DNA from: an uncultured Pelagibacteraceae bacterium
Lineage (GTDB): Bacteria > Pseudomonadota > Alphaproteobacteria > Pelagibacterales > Pelagibacteraceae
Assembly (NCBI GenBank): GCA_902552755.1
Contig: CACDHV010000002.1
Location: 25,427 to 89,426 of the forward strand
DNA: 64,000 nt
Direction: 5' to 3'
Shown: piece after piece, positions 30,513-39,655 of the stretch
Position numbering within the stretch: position 1 is the stretch's first letter
How the letters are laid out: every line of letters begins with the position of its first letter
Position numbers and translations under genes: made by a program
Notes under the pieces: model-generated
Told to the model about the DNA's origin: nothing
Databases searched by the model: none
Seen by the model: the letters and a program-made list of their open reading frames with translations, nothing else

Positions 30513-31936
30513 GATTTAAGAGTCTCCGGTAAGTTAAACAACATCACATGTCTATTGGAAAGGTCAACTTGCTGATTTATTGTTTTAAGAATTTCACTTG
30601 AATTATCATAATTTTTTTCAACCATCTCCTCATAAAATTCATTTGTCTGCGATTTTCTATTTTTTTTGTAATATGCTTCTTTAGCATAAACGAGTCTTCT
30701 AATTAATAATTCAGGTGACATCCAATCATCAGACACATCTGACCATCCATTAGGTTGTTTTGCTAAATATGGATGATGACCAAGTTCTCTTAATAAATAT
30801 TCTAATGATCTTTGCTCATGAGTTGGTTTTAGACCTAAGGTATATAAATCCATCAATTTTGGTGTTGGTACTAATTCCACATCAGACATTTTACTCATTA
30901 TTAAAAGCCAATTCTCTGGATTTTGAAATTTATTGTATTTTTCAGAATAATTGAAAGCAACTTCTACTGCCGCTTTATGAACATCTGGTAAAAAACCATC
31001 TGATTTTTCCCAGGCTCTAATAATTGGTTCCATCATTTCTTTTGTTGGATTGTCGGTTATAAAATACCTGCAAAGTTTCATTGCAATAAATTCTCTACAA
31101 GATGGATGATTTACAAGATCAGTGATTACGGCTGATAAACTTTTTCTTCCTGATTTATATTTTTTACCTAAAATTCTTTTAGTACCTGGTTGATGATATT
31201 CACCATTGAAATGAACATCTCCAGTTTCTAATCTTTTTTTTCCCCAGTTAGGTCTCCATCCACTCATTACATATGCCATTTGAATAACATCTTCTTGAGT
31301 GTAGCCACAATCAGGTGAAACAGTGTGAAGCTCTAACAATTCCCTTGCGTGGTTTTCATTTACACCAACTTTTCTTCCCTTCTCTTTAGCCCATTGTGCT
31401 TCTTGGCTTTTAGGTCCGACATTATCATTATTATCTAAATGATGTATCATAGTCCAAGCTACTGTTGCTTCTTGAACCATTTTTTCAAAGGTTTGATTCA
31501 TATTGGCTCTAATAATCTCTCTTTGATATGCACCAGTAGTGTATTGAGCTAAAAAATCTTTTTCACTGATTGCAAAATGGTTTCCCCAGAAATACCATAG
31601 CTTAGCTAAAACAGGAGTTTCACTTTTTAAAGCTTCAGAATGTCTTATACATAATTCAAGATTCCACCAAAATTTTTGGCCTGTTAGATGTCTTAACTTA
31701 TTTTTTTCTCTTTTATATCCATCTTTATCGTTTTTAAATTTTTTTCTTAGAACCTTTCTATCTCCATAAACGTAATCTCGATAATAATTTCTAAGTTCTT
31801 TCTCTGGTAAAATTTTTCCCTTCCAGGAAAATTCTGGAATTTTATTTAATTGACTTGTTGCCCAATCTAATGGGTCTGATGGAACTTTATCTTTAGGTCC
31901 TAGTCCAAATGCAACCTTACGATAAAAATTTTTCAT
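30509..31936 (-). CDS. DUF1800 protein
   Basis: LWYFWGNHFAIS, NENHARELLELHTVSPDCGYTQEDVIQMAYVMSGW, overlaps DUF1501 gene by 4 nt. Confidence 0.88.
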   Translation of the reverse strand: MKNFYRKVAFGLGPKDKVPSDPLDWATSQLNKIPEFSWKGKILPEKELRNYYRDYVYGDRKVLRKKFKNDKDGYKREKNKLRHLTGQKFWWNLELCIRHSEALKSETPVLAKLWYFWGNHFAISEKDFLAQYTTGAYQREIIRANMNQTFEKMVQEATVAWTMIHHLDNNDNVGPKSQEAQWAKEKGRKVGVNENHARELLELHTVSPDCGYTQEDVIQMAYVMSGWRPNWGKKRLETGDVHFNGEYHQPGTKRILGKKYKSGRKSLSAVITDLVNHPSCREFIAMKLCRYFITDNPTKEMMEPIIRAWEKSDGFLPDVHKAAVEVAFNYSEKYNKFQNPENWLLIMSKMSDVELVPTPKLMDLYTLGLKPTHEQRSLEYLLRELGHHPYLAKQPNGWSDVSDDWMSPELLIRRLVYAKEAYYKKNRKSQTNEFYEEMVEKNYDNSSEILKTINQQVDLSNRHVMLFNLPETLKS

Positions 31937-31954
31937 AAATTATTTTAAATTAAA

Positions 31955-32824
31955 TTATTTCAAAGTGTCAATATCTGAAATGTTTGTTAAAGAATTATTA
32001 AATTCGCTAATGTTTTCTCTTCCTGAGACTTTTAAAATAACCAGACCAAATATAATAATTAAAGCTAGAGGTATAGCTGTAATTACACTGATATACTCAG
32101 CAATTATTATTAAATAAATTGCGTAAAAAGCTATTGATCTAAAAATTACACCTGTTTTAAAGACAGCGATAATGGATAAAGAGTGCATTATTAAATTGAA
32201 GAAACTCATTTTCGAAGGCCCAAAATATCTTGAGCCTCTTATTGATGGAGACTTAATCAAATTAATTTCAGTTTTTGCCAAAGAACCTGAAAAACTACTC
32301 CAAGTTGATTTCTCTTCGATTAGCTTTTTTACAGTTTTCTTTGTAAGGCAAGTATAGTTTCCAAATTTAATAAATTTTCCAGTGAAGGTTAAAGTAATAA
32401 TTTTGTGTAAAAAATAACAAATTTTAAAAATAAAACTTTCTGATCTTTTAACTCTCTCTCCAACAATTGTTGTATTTGGATTATCTTTAATCTTTTCTAC
32501 AAAGTTTTTTATTTCTTCTGGTCTATCTTCTCCATCTCCATCCATTGGTATTATATAATCAAAACTCTCGTTTTCTGAGATATGTTTTAGTCCTGCAGCT
32601 ATACATCTTGCATGGCCTCTATTTTTTCTCATATTTATTAATTTTAGAGATTTAATATTATTTAAATTTTTAGTTTCTAATATTTTTTCTTCTGTTGAAG
32701 CATCATTCACTACAATTACTGAAAATGAAGAGTTAAGGTCGGAAATATTAATATCAATTTCTTCAATTAATTTTGATACAGATTTAAAATCATTAAAAAC
32801 TGGAATTAATATTATAATATTCAT
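31955..32824 (-). CDS. GT2-family glycosyltransferase (polyprenyl-phosphate sugar synthase-like) with C-terminal membrane helices
   Basis: IIILIPVFNDFKSVSKLIEEI, VVNDASTEE, NRGHARCIAAGL, IIPMDGDGEDRPEEI. Confidence 0.85.
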   Translation of the reverse strand: MNIIILIPVFNDFKSVSKLIEEIDINISDLNSSFSVIVVNDASTEEKILETKNLNNIKSLKLINMRKNRGHARCIAAGLKHISENESFDYIIPMDGDGEDRPEEIKNFVEKIKDNPNTTIVGERVKRSESFIFKICYFLHKIITLTFTGKFIKFGNYTCLTKKTVKKLIEEKSTWSSFSGSLAKTEINLIKSPSIRGSRYFGPSKMSFFNLIMHSLSIIAVFKTGVIFRSIAFYAIYLIIIAEYISVITAIPLALIIIFGLVILKVSGRENISEFNNSLTNISDIDTLK

Positions 32825-32949
32825 TAGCTGACTGAACCTATTAGTCTAAATAATGAAGCAAAAAAACCGTAACCTGAAAGTTCAATCAGAACAATAATTC
32901 CAATGATGAACAAAAGTCTTTTATTTTTTTGGTTTAACTGAAATTTCAT
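32824..32949 (-). CDS. 41-aa single-pass membrane protein (not in ORF track)
   Basis: Minus-strand ATG 32949 to TAA 32824: MKFQLNQKNKRLLFIIGIIVLIELSGYGFFASLFRLIGSVS. Overlaps the stop of the upstream GT (ATGA) and the start of the downstream GT2 (TAATG). Confidence 0.6.
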   Translation of the reverse strand: MKFQLNQKNKRLLFIIGIIVLIELSGYGFFASLFRLIGSVS

Positions 32950-34259
32950 TTATATTTTAAACATTTCATATCTTTGTTGCACAAATAAACTTCACTTGAG
33001 TTATAAATCCATTTTGGTCTTTCAGGAAGATGGTAAGATATATTTCCAGCGATCCACTCATTACCCTTAATATATTCCATTTTTCCAAGGTCCTTGCCCT
33101 CTGTTTCATAAAAAACTTTAGCCTGCTTAGCTAAATATTTGCCATTAAAATCAGTTCTTTTGTCAGTCTTTGTAATTGAAACATAGGAGTATAAAATTGG
33201 AGATATAATAAATAAAATCAAAAATATTGAAGCAAAGACTTTCATTTTTTCCAAATTAATTTGAGATTTAAAAACATAAACAAATAGTAAACCAAAACTT
33301 ATATAGAATGGTGTCATCCACATAGTTCTGATTTTTACACCCATCGTAAATGATGTTAGAAAGATAAAGAAAATTGGAATTAAATTGATTGATAACAAGA
33401 ACAATAAATTATCATCATTTAAATTAATATTTACTTTAAACTTTTTAACTAAAATAAGAACCATTAATAAAAACGGTAATAATATTCCGATTTGCTTACC
33501 TAAAAATATTATAGGATGTTTAATATGGTTAAAAATACTTGCTTCTTCTGATCCAGTTCTAAGAAGTCCATAAGTAATGGTTATATAATCATTCTCGATT
33601 AGCCAAATGATATGCGGCAATAAAATTATTATAAAGGGTACGAATGAAACTAAACACTTAAAATTTAATTTTTTTGTATAAATCATGTAAATTAAAAGCA
33701 CACCTATTGCTAAACCTAGATAGATAAATAAATATTTTGATAAAAAACCTAGTCCAGCAAATAGGCCTAATAACAACCAATCTAATATTTTATTATTCTT
33801 AATGCCTTTCCATAAATAAAAGACTGAGATAGACCAAAAAGGTATTAAGCAAACATTTACATTAAATTCGGGTGTAGTGAAGTTATAAAAATATATTCCC
33901 TCTAATAACAAAACCGATAGCAAACAATATATTTTACTTTCAAAAAAATCTTCAGCTAACTTAAAAACTACAAAAAATGAAATTATAATACAAATTTGAC
34001 TTAGCAAATAATAAGCCCAATCTTGGGGTCCAAAAATTTTGTAAAATATTTCAGGCAGGAAAGCGCTCATTGGAGGATGTTTATTAAATCCCCAGTCTAA
34101 GTTACTGCCCCAAGCTAAAGCTTCGATAGTATCAAGTGGCAAGTTATAGTTTGTTAAAGTTGGAACAACTGTCCAAATTAATAAGTGGGATGTAATAAAA
34201 ATATAAAATAAATTACTAATATTCTTTTTATAAATGGCCATTTTTATTAATTTATACAA
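32946..34259 (-). CDS. ArnT/PMT-type (GT39/GT83-like) membrane glycosyltransferase
   Basis: Polytopic; DTIEALAWGSNLDWGFNKHPPMSAFLPEIFYKIFG typical of the first periplasmic loop of PMT_2 family. Confidence 0.8.
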   Translation of the reverse strand: MYKLIKMAIYKKNISNLFYIFITSHLLIWTVVPTLTNYNLPLDTIEALAWGSNLDWGFNKHPPMSAFLPEIFYKIFGPQDWAYYLLSQICIIISFFVVFKLAEDFFESKIYCLLSVLLLEGIYFYNFTTPEFNVNVCLIPFWSISVFYLWKGIKNNKILDWLLLGLFAGLGFLSKYLFIYLGLAIGVLLIYMIYTKKLNFKCLVSFVPFIIILLPHIIWLIENDYITITYGLLRTGSEEASIFNHIKHPIIFLGKQIGILLPFLLMVLILVKKFKVNINLNDDNLLFLLSINLIPIFFIFLTSFTMGVKIRTMWMTPFYISFGLLFVYVFKSQINLEKMKVFASIFLILFIISPILYSYVSITKTDKRTDFNGKYLAKQAKVFYETEGKDLGKMEYIKGNEWIAGNISYHLPERPKWIYNSSEVYLCNKDMKCLKYK

Positions 34260-34313
34260 TTAAAGCATTCTTGACACTTAATAAATGATGAATATATTCA
34301 CCATCTCATAAAT

Positions 34314-34736
34314 TTGGACATGGTAAAAATCTCTAAAAAATATATACCGAAAGATACTGAAAAATATATGTGTGCGAAACACCTTGCTTTTTTCAAGAAA
34401 AAATTAATTGATTGGAAAAAAGAATTAAAAATGACAAATAATGAAGCAATATTTAATGCATCTATGGACGATAACAGTGCTTCTGCAGATATTGTTGATC
34501 AAGCAAGTTCATATACTGAAAAAAATGTTGAAATGAGAGCAATCAATAGACAGATAAAATTAATTTCTAAAATTGATGGAGCTTTAAAAAAAATTCAAGA
34601 TGGAACTTATGGCTTCTGCGAGGAAACTGCTGAACCAATCGGACTAAAAAGATTAATGGCAAGACCAGTTGCAACTTTATGTATAGCAGCACAGGAAAAA
34701 CACGAAAAAGAAGAAAAAGTGTACGCAGATACCTAA
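34314..34736 (+). CDS. dksA: DksA-like transcription factor
   Basis: Coiled-coil with ASMDDNSASADIVDQASSYTE, then YGFCEETAEPIGLKRLMARPVATLCIAAQEKHE. Confidence 0.88.
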   Translation: MDMVKISKKYIPKDTEKYMCAKHLAFFKKKLIDWKKELKMTNNEAIFNASMDDNSASADIVDQASSYTEKNVEMRAINRQIKLISKIDGALKKIQDGTYGFCEETAEPIGLKRLMARPVATLCIAAQEKHEKEEKVYADT

Positions 34737-35359
34737 GGGTAATCTATTTCAGCATCTTTATTTAATACTTTAAATCCTTTGATCACTGCAGGACGCTTCG
34801 CAATATCCACATACCATCTTGCTAAACCTTTAAAATTTATTAATCCAATGTCATGTCTCTTATGTCTTGCTATCCAAGACCAAGTTGCAATATCTGCAAT
34901 AGAATATTCTTTTCCCGCTAGATAATCACTTAAGGAAAGTCTAGCCTCTAAATCTTCATAAAGTTTTCTTGTAATTTTAAAATATCTCTCTTCTCCCCAT
35001 TCACTTTTGCCCTGATGATAATAATGAAATTGATGATGTTGTCCTATCATGGGACCAATTAAACCCATTTGAGCCATCAACCATTGATTTATCTCTAATC
35101 TGTTTTCTTCAGGGTAAAACATATTACTTTTTTCACCAAGATACATCAGTATTGCGCCAGATTCGAAAACTGATTTATTAATTTCGTGATCTGTAATTAC
35201 TGGAATTTTATTAAAAGGACTAATTTTTTTGAATTCAGGTTTGTGTTGTTCACCTTCAGACAAATTTATCTTTGTAACTTTATAATCAAGTTTTATTTCT
35301 TCAAGCATGATACTAATTTTCCAACCATTTGGAGTATCAGCAGTAAATAGTTCTATCAC
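34733..35359 (-). CDS. glutathione S-transferase family protein
   Basis: ADTPNGWKISIMLEE, FKKISPFNKIPVI, SGAILMYLGEK, SIADIATWSW. Confidence 0.88.
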   Translation of the reverse strand: MIELFTADTPNGWKISIMLEEIKLDYKVTKINLSEGEQHKPEFKKISPFNKIPVITDHEINKSVFESGAILMYLGEKSNMFYPEENRLEINQWLMAQMGLIGPMIGQHHQFHYYHQGKSEWGEERYFKITRKLYEDLEARLSLSDYLAGKEYSIADIATWSWIARHKRHDIGLINFKGLARWYVDIAKRPAVIKGFKVLNKDAEIDYP

Positions 35360-36371
35360 TATTTTACACCCAATCTGTCTTTAATGGTGTTTGATGCTGT
35401 TGTAAATTCAAATCTGTATTTTTCGTTAGGTCTTGCATACTTGAAACAACCTCTTGCAGCTAGAGCGCCTTCATGAAAACCTGATAAGATTAATTTAAGC
35501 TTTCCTGGGTAAGTACATATATCACCAATAGCAAATATACCTTTCTTATTAGTTTCAAAGTTTTCAGTATTAACTGGGATTGCTTTTTTATCTAAATTAA
35601 GGCCCCATTCTGCAATTGGACCAAGTTGCATTATCAAACCAAAGAAACCCAAAACATAATCTGCTTTTAATATTTTACTCTCCCCTTCTTCACTTTTAAT
35701 TTCTACTTCTTCTAAAGATCCATTTCCTTTGACATCTTTAATTGAGTATTTAGTAAATAAATTAATTATATTTTTTTCACTTAATTCTTTAATTTTTTTA
35801 ACACTCGCAGGCGCACCTCTAAACTCTTCTCTTCTATGAATAAGTGAAACTTTAGAAGTATTCGATAGTTCAATTGCCCAATCAAGAGCACTATCTCCAC
35901 CACCAAATATCGCTACAGATTTATCTTTAAAAATTGTTTTGTCTTTAATTGAATATAAAACTGAAGTTCCATCGAACTTTTCTGCACTTTTTGTTGGAAA
36001 CTTTCTTGGCTCAAACGATCCCACACCACCTGCTATCACAACATTTGGTGTATGAAATTCTTTTCCATTTGTTGTTTTAACAACCCAATTATCATTTTCA
36101 TTTGTTAGTTCTTGAACTCTGTCATTTAAATGAAAATTAAATTTAAATGGTTTAATTTGTTCAATTAAATTATTAGTAAGTTCTTCTCCAGTACACTCTG
36201 GCACCGCAGGAATATCATAAATTGGTTTATCCGGATAAAGCTCAATACATTGGCCACCAATTTTATTCAGATTATCAACTATTTCACATTTCAGCCCAAT
36301 AATACCAAGTTGATGCGCACAAAATAATCCTGTTGGACCTGCGCCAACTATCACAACGTCAGTTTTTATCA

Positions 36372-36372
<1 letters not shown>
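35359..36372 (-). CDS. ferredoxin--NADP reductase (thioredoxin reductase-like)
   Basis: DVVIVGAGPTGLFCAHQLGI, IGGQC, IFGGGDSALDWAIEL, FAIGDICTYPGKLKLILSGFHEGALAA. Confidence 0.88.
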
Positions 36373-36748
<376 letters not shown>

Positions 36749-36771
36749 ATATATATCGTAACTAATTGTTA

Positions 36772-37536
36772 CTAAGCTCTTCTTGTAGAGTTAGAAACTG
36801 CACAAGACCAGATAATTAAACCAAATGCGATTTTATTAACAAAGTCTGCTAAGTTATAGATAACGTTTAACGCGTTACCATCTATTCCACCTGTTAGGTA
36901 ACCAAAAATGTAACCTAATGGGTAAATAGCCCAACCTACAGTAACAATCATTCTTAAAGCTCCAAATGCAGTTACTAAAGATTTATTTCCAGATTTAGCA
37001 GCAACTTTTCCTGCTTCACCTGAGAAGATTTCATAAAGAATGTAAATCCATCCAGCCATACCGATTATGAAACCTAGTGTAGCGTTGATGAATCCAGCTT
37101 CTCCAAGATATCCACCTATTAACATAACTAGTGAACCAATTAAGATTCTCCAGAATATGTTTGTATCAACTTTTCTTACTGCTGAAAGAATTAAGTAAAA
37201 TTCTACTAGCTGTAGTGGCACAGTAATTAACCAGTCAATGTATCTGTAAACAGTTGGAGTATCACCTGTTTCGATCCAAACTGCTCTCATATACATATAG
37301 TGAATAAATGCTATACCTGTTACTAATCCAGCTACGTTTACTGATTTTCTCCACTGAGCTGCTACATTTGCTTGCTCCATAAAGAAAAACGCAGTAGCTG
37401 CTAACATACCCATTGAGATTAGCCAGAATGAAATTCCAACGAAATCATCTGTTCTCAAAAAGTCTGTCGCTGCATTAGCTGCTGTTACGCTCATAAAAAG
37501 CACTAAGCCTAATGCTAACGTTTTTGTTGTCTTCAT
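36772..37536 (-). CDS. proteorhodopsin, Gln105 (blue-type) proton pump
   Basis: YRYIDWLITVPLQLVEFYLIL (D97/T101/Q105/E108 in GPR numbering); ADFVNKIAFGLIIW Schiff-base Lys helix. AGGGAG ribosome-binding site supports start at 37536 rather than 37551. Confidence 0.97.
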   Translation of the reverse strand: MKTTKTLALGLVLFMSVTAANAATDFLRTDDFVGISFWLISMGMLAATAFFFMEQANVAAQWRKSVNVAGLVTGIAFIHYMYMRAVWIETGDTPTVYRYIDWLITVPLQLVEFYLILSAVRKVDTNIFWRILIGSLVMLIGGYLGEAGFINATLGFIIGMAGWIYILYEIFSGEAGKVAAKSGNKSLVTAFGALRMIVTVGWAIYPLGYIFGYLTGGIDGNALNVIYNLADFVNKIAFGLIIWSCAVSNSTRRA

Positions 37537-37568
37537 AAAAAACTCCCTCATAGTTAGTTTTTTTTTAT

Positions 37569-37586
37569 TAGTTTAAATTTAAACTA
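37569..37586. promoter_or_regulatory. 18-bp perfect palindrome upstream of proteorhodopsin
   Basis: TAGTTTAAATTTAAACTA. Confidence 0.5.
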
Positions 37587-37604
37587 CAGACTAATCTAAT
37601 GATT

Positions 37605-37620
37605 AGCCTAAAGTTAGGCT
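37605..37620. promoter_or_regulatory. 16-bp operator-like inverted repeat upstream of proteorhodopsin
   Basis: AGCCTAA-AG-TTAGGCT, 7-bp arms with 2-nt centre. Confidence 0.45.
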
Positions 37621-37752
37621 TAGATAGCAAAAAAATTTAGTTTATTGAAGAGTTTTTGACCTCTAAAAAGTATTGATTTTACTTACTTTATAAAATTAAA
37701 TACAACCTGTTGCATAAAATCATTATAAAAGTGTATCAAAAAACAAATCACT

Positions 37753-39651
37753 ATGAAAAATAGTTTTAACAAAATTTATCAAGAGTCTATACAAAATCCC
37801 GAGGAATTTTGGAAAAATGTGTCTGATGATGTCTTCTGGTTTAAAAAACCTTCTAAGATTTTAAACAAGTCTAACCCTCCATTTTATAAATGGTTTGAAG
37901 ATGGGGTTACAAACACCTGTTACAACGCAATTGATGTTCATATTGATAAAGGTAACGGTGAAAAGACAGCTTTAATCTATGATAGCCCTATAACAAAATT
38001 TAAAGCAAAGTTCACTTATAATGAATTAAAGCGAAAAATTTCAAAATTTGCTGGTGCATTAGATAACCAGGGAGTCAAAAAAGGTGACAGAGTAATTATC
38101 TACATGCCGATGATACCTGAAGCAGTTATAGCGATGCTGGCTTGTGGAAGAATCGGCGCAATACACTCAGTTGTCTTTGGTGGATTTGCTTCAAATGAAT
38201 TAGCGAGCAGAATTGATGATAGTAAAGCAAAAATTTTAATTACTGCATCCTGTGGATTTGAACCCGGACGAACTGTTGAATATAAACCATTAGTTGATGG
38301 AGCATTGAAACTTGCAAAACATAAAGTTGAAAGAGTAATTTTCTTTCAAAGGAAAGATAACGAAGTAAAACTCAACTCTCCACTTGAAATCAGTTGGGAA
38401 GAGGCACTTGTTAATGCTAAACATAAAGATTGTGTTGAGATTGGAGCAAATGATTTTGCTTACATTTTATATACATCTGGAACTACAGGAATACCAAAAG
38501 GTATAGTAAGAGATGTTGGAGGTCATATAGTTGCTCTTAAATGGACAATGAAAAATATTTATAATGTTGATGAGAATGATGTTTGGTGGTCGGCAAGTGA
38601 TATTGGTTGGATAGTAGGACATTCATATATTGTTTATGCTCCATTATTCAAAGGATGTACAACAGTTTTATATGAGGGGAAGCCAGTTGGAACTCCTGAT
38701 GCAGGAGTATTTTGGAGAATAATTTCAGAGTATAAAATTAAATCTTTGTTTACAGCTCCAACAGCATTTAGAGCTATTAAAAAAGAAGACCCAGATGGAA
38801 AATTTTTCTCAAAATATGATTTAAGTTCTTTTGAATCTTTATTTCTAGCTGGAGAAAGAGCTGATCCCGATACAATAAAATGGGCTGAAAATCTTTTAAA
38901 TGTTCCCGTAATAGATCATTGGTGGCAAACAGAGACTAGTTGGGCAATAAGTTCAAATTGTACTGGAATAGAAATGCAAAAAACTAAGTATGGTTCAGCG
39001 TGTAAAGCAGTTCCAGGTTATGATGTAAAAATAATAAAACCAGATCATTCAATCGCGGAACCTAATGAGATGGGTGATATAGTTGTTAAATTACCTTTAC
39101 CACCAGGTACTTTCCCTACACTTTGGAATGCAGACAAAAGATACGAAGAAAATTATATGAATAATTATAAAGGTTACTATCAAACTTACGATGCAGGACA
39201 CATTGATGAAGATGGATACATTTGGATTATGTCGCGGACTGATGACATTATAAATGTTGCAGGTCATAGATTATCGACGGGTGCGATTGAAGAGGTTTTA
39301 TCTGAACATCAATCAGTTGCTGAGTGTGCTGTTCTTGGTATTGCAGACAAATTGAAAGGACAATTGCCAATTGGTTTAGTTGTTTTAAAATCTGGTGTTG
39401 AAAAAAACAATGAAACTATTTCAAAGGAATGTATTAAAATGGTAAGAGATAAAATTGGACCAGTTGCAGCATTTAAAGTTGTGATAGTTATAAAAAGATT
39501 ACCTAAAACGAGATCAGGAAAAATATTGAGAGGAACTATTCGTAAAATTGCGGACAAAGAAGATTATAAAATGCCGGCAACAATCGATGATCCAGTAATT
39601 TTAGAGGAAATTACTCAAAGTTTAATAGAGAATAAAATTCTTTCCGAATAA
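37753..39651 (+). CDS. prpE: propionyl-/acetyl-CoA synthetase (PrpE-like)
   Basis: YILYTSGTTGIPKGIVRDVGGH, DHWWQTETSWAI, SRTDDIINVAGHRLSTGAIEEVL, KTRSGKILRGTIRKI. Confidence 0.88.
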   Translation: MKNSFNKIYQESIQNPEEFWKNVSDDVFWFKKPSKILNKSNPPFYKWFEDGVTNTCYNAIDVHIDKGNGEKTALIYDSPITKFKAKFTYNELKRKISKFAGALDNQGVKKGDRVIIYMPMIPEAVIAMLACGRIGAIHSVVFGGFASNELASRIDDSKAKILITASCGFEPGRTVEYKPLVDGALKLAKHKVERVIFFQRKDNEVKLNSPLEISWEEALVNAKHKDCVEIGANDFAYILYTSGTTGIPKGIVRDVGGHIVALKWTMKNIYNVDENDVWWSASDIGWIVGHSYIVYAPLFKGCTTVLYEGKPVGTPDAGVFWRIISEYKIKSLFTAPTAFRAIKKEDPDGKFFSKYDLSSFESLFLAGERADPDTIKWAENLLNVPVIDHWWQTETSWAISSNCTGIEMQKTKYGSACKAVPGYDVKIIKPDHSIAEPNEMGDIVVKLPLPPGTFPTLWNADKRYEENYMNNYKGYYQTYDAGHIDEDGYIWIMSRTDDIINVAGHRLSTGAIEEVLSEHQSVAECAVLGIADKLKGQLPIGLVVLKSGVEKNNETISKECIKMVRDKIGPVAAFKVVIVIKRLPKTRSGKILRGTIRKIADKEDYKMPATIDDPVILEEITQSLIENKILSE

Positions 39652-39655
39652 AATT

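Noticed and set aside
24228-34259. Mobile element or phage origin of the glycan locus
   Set aside because: No integrase, transposase, tRNA or flanking direct repeats recognised at the edges; horizontal origin would need composition and synteny analysis.
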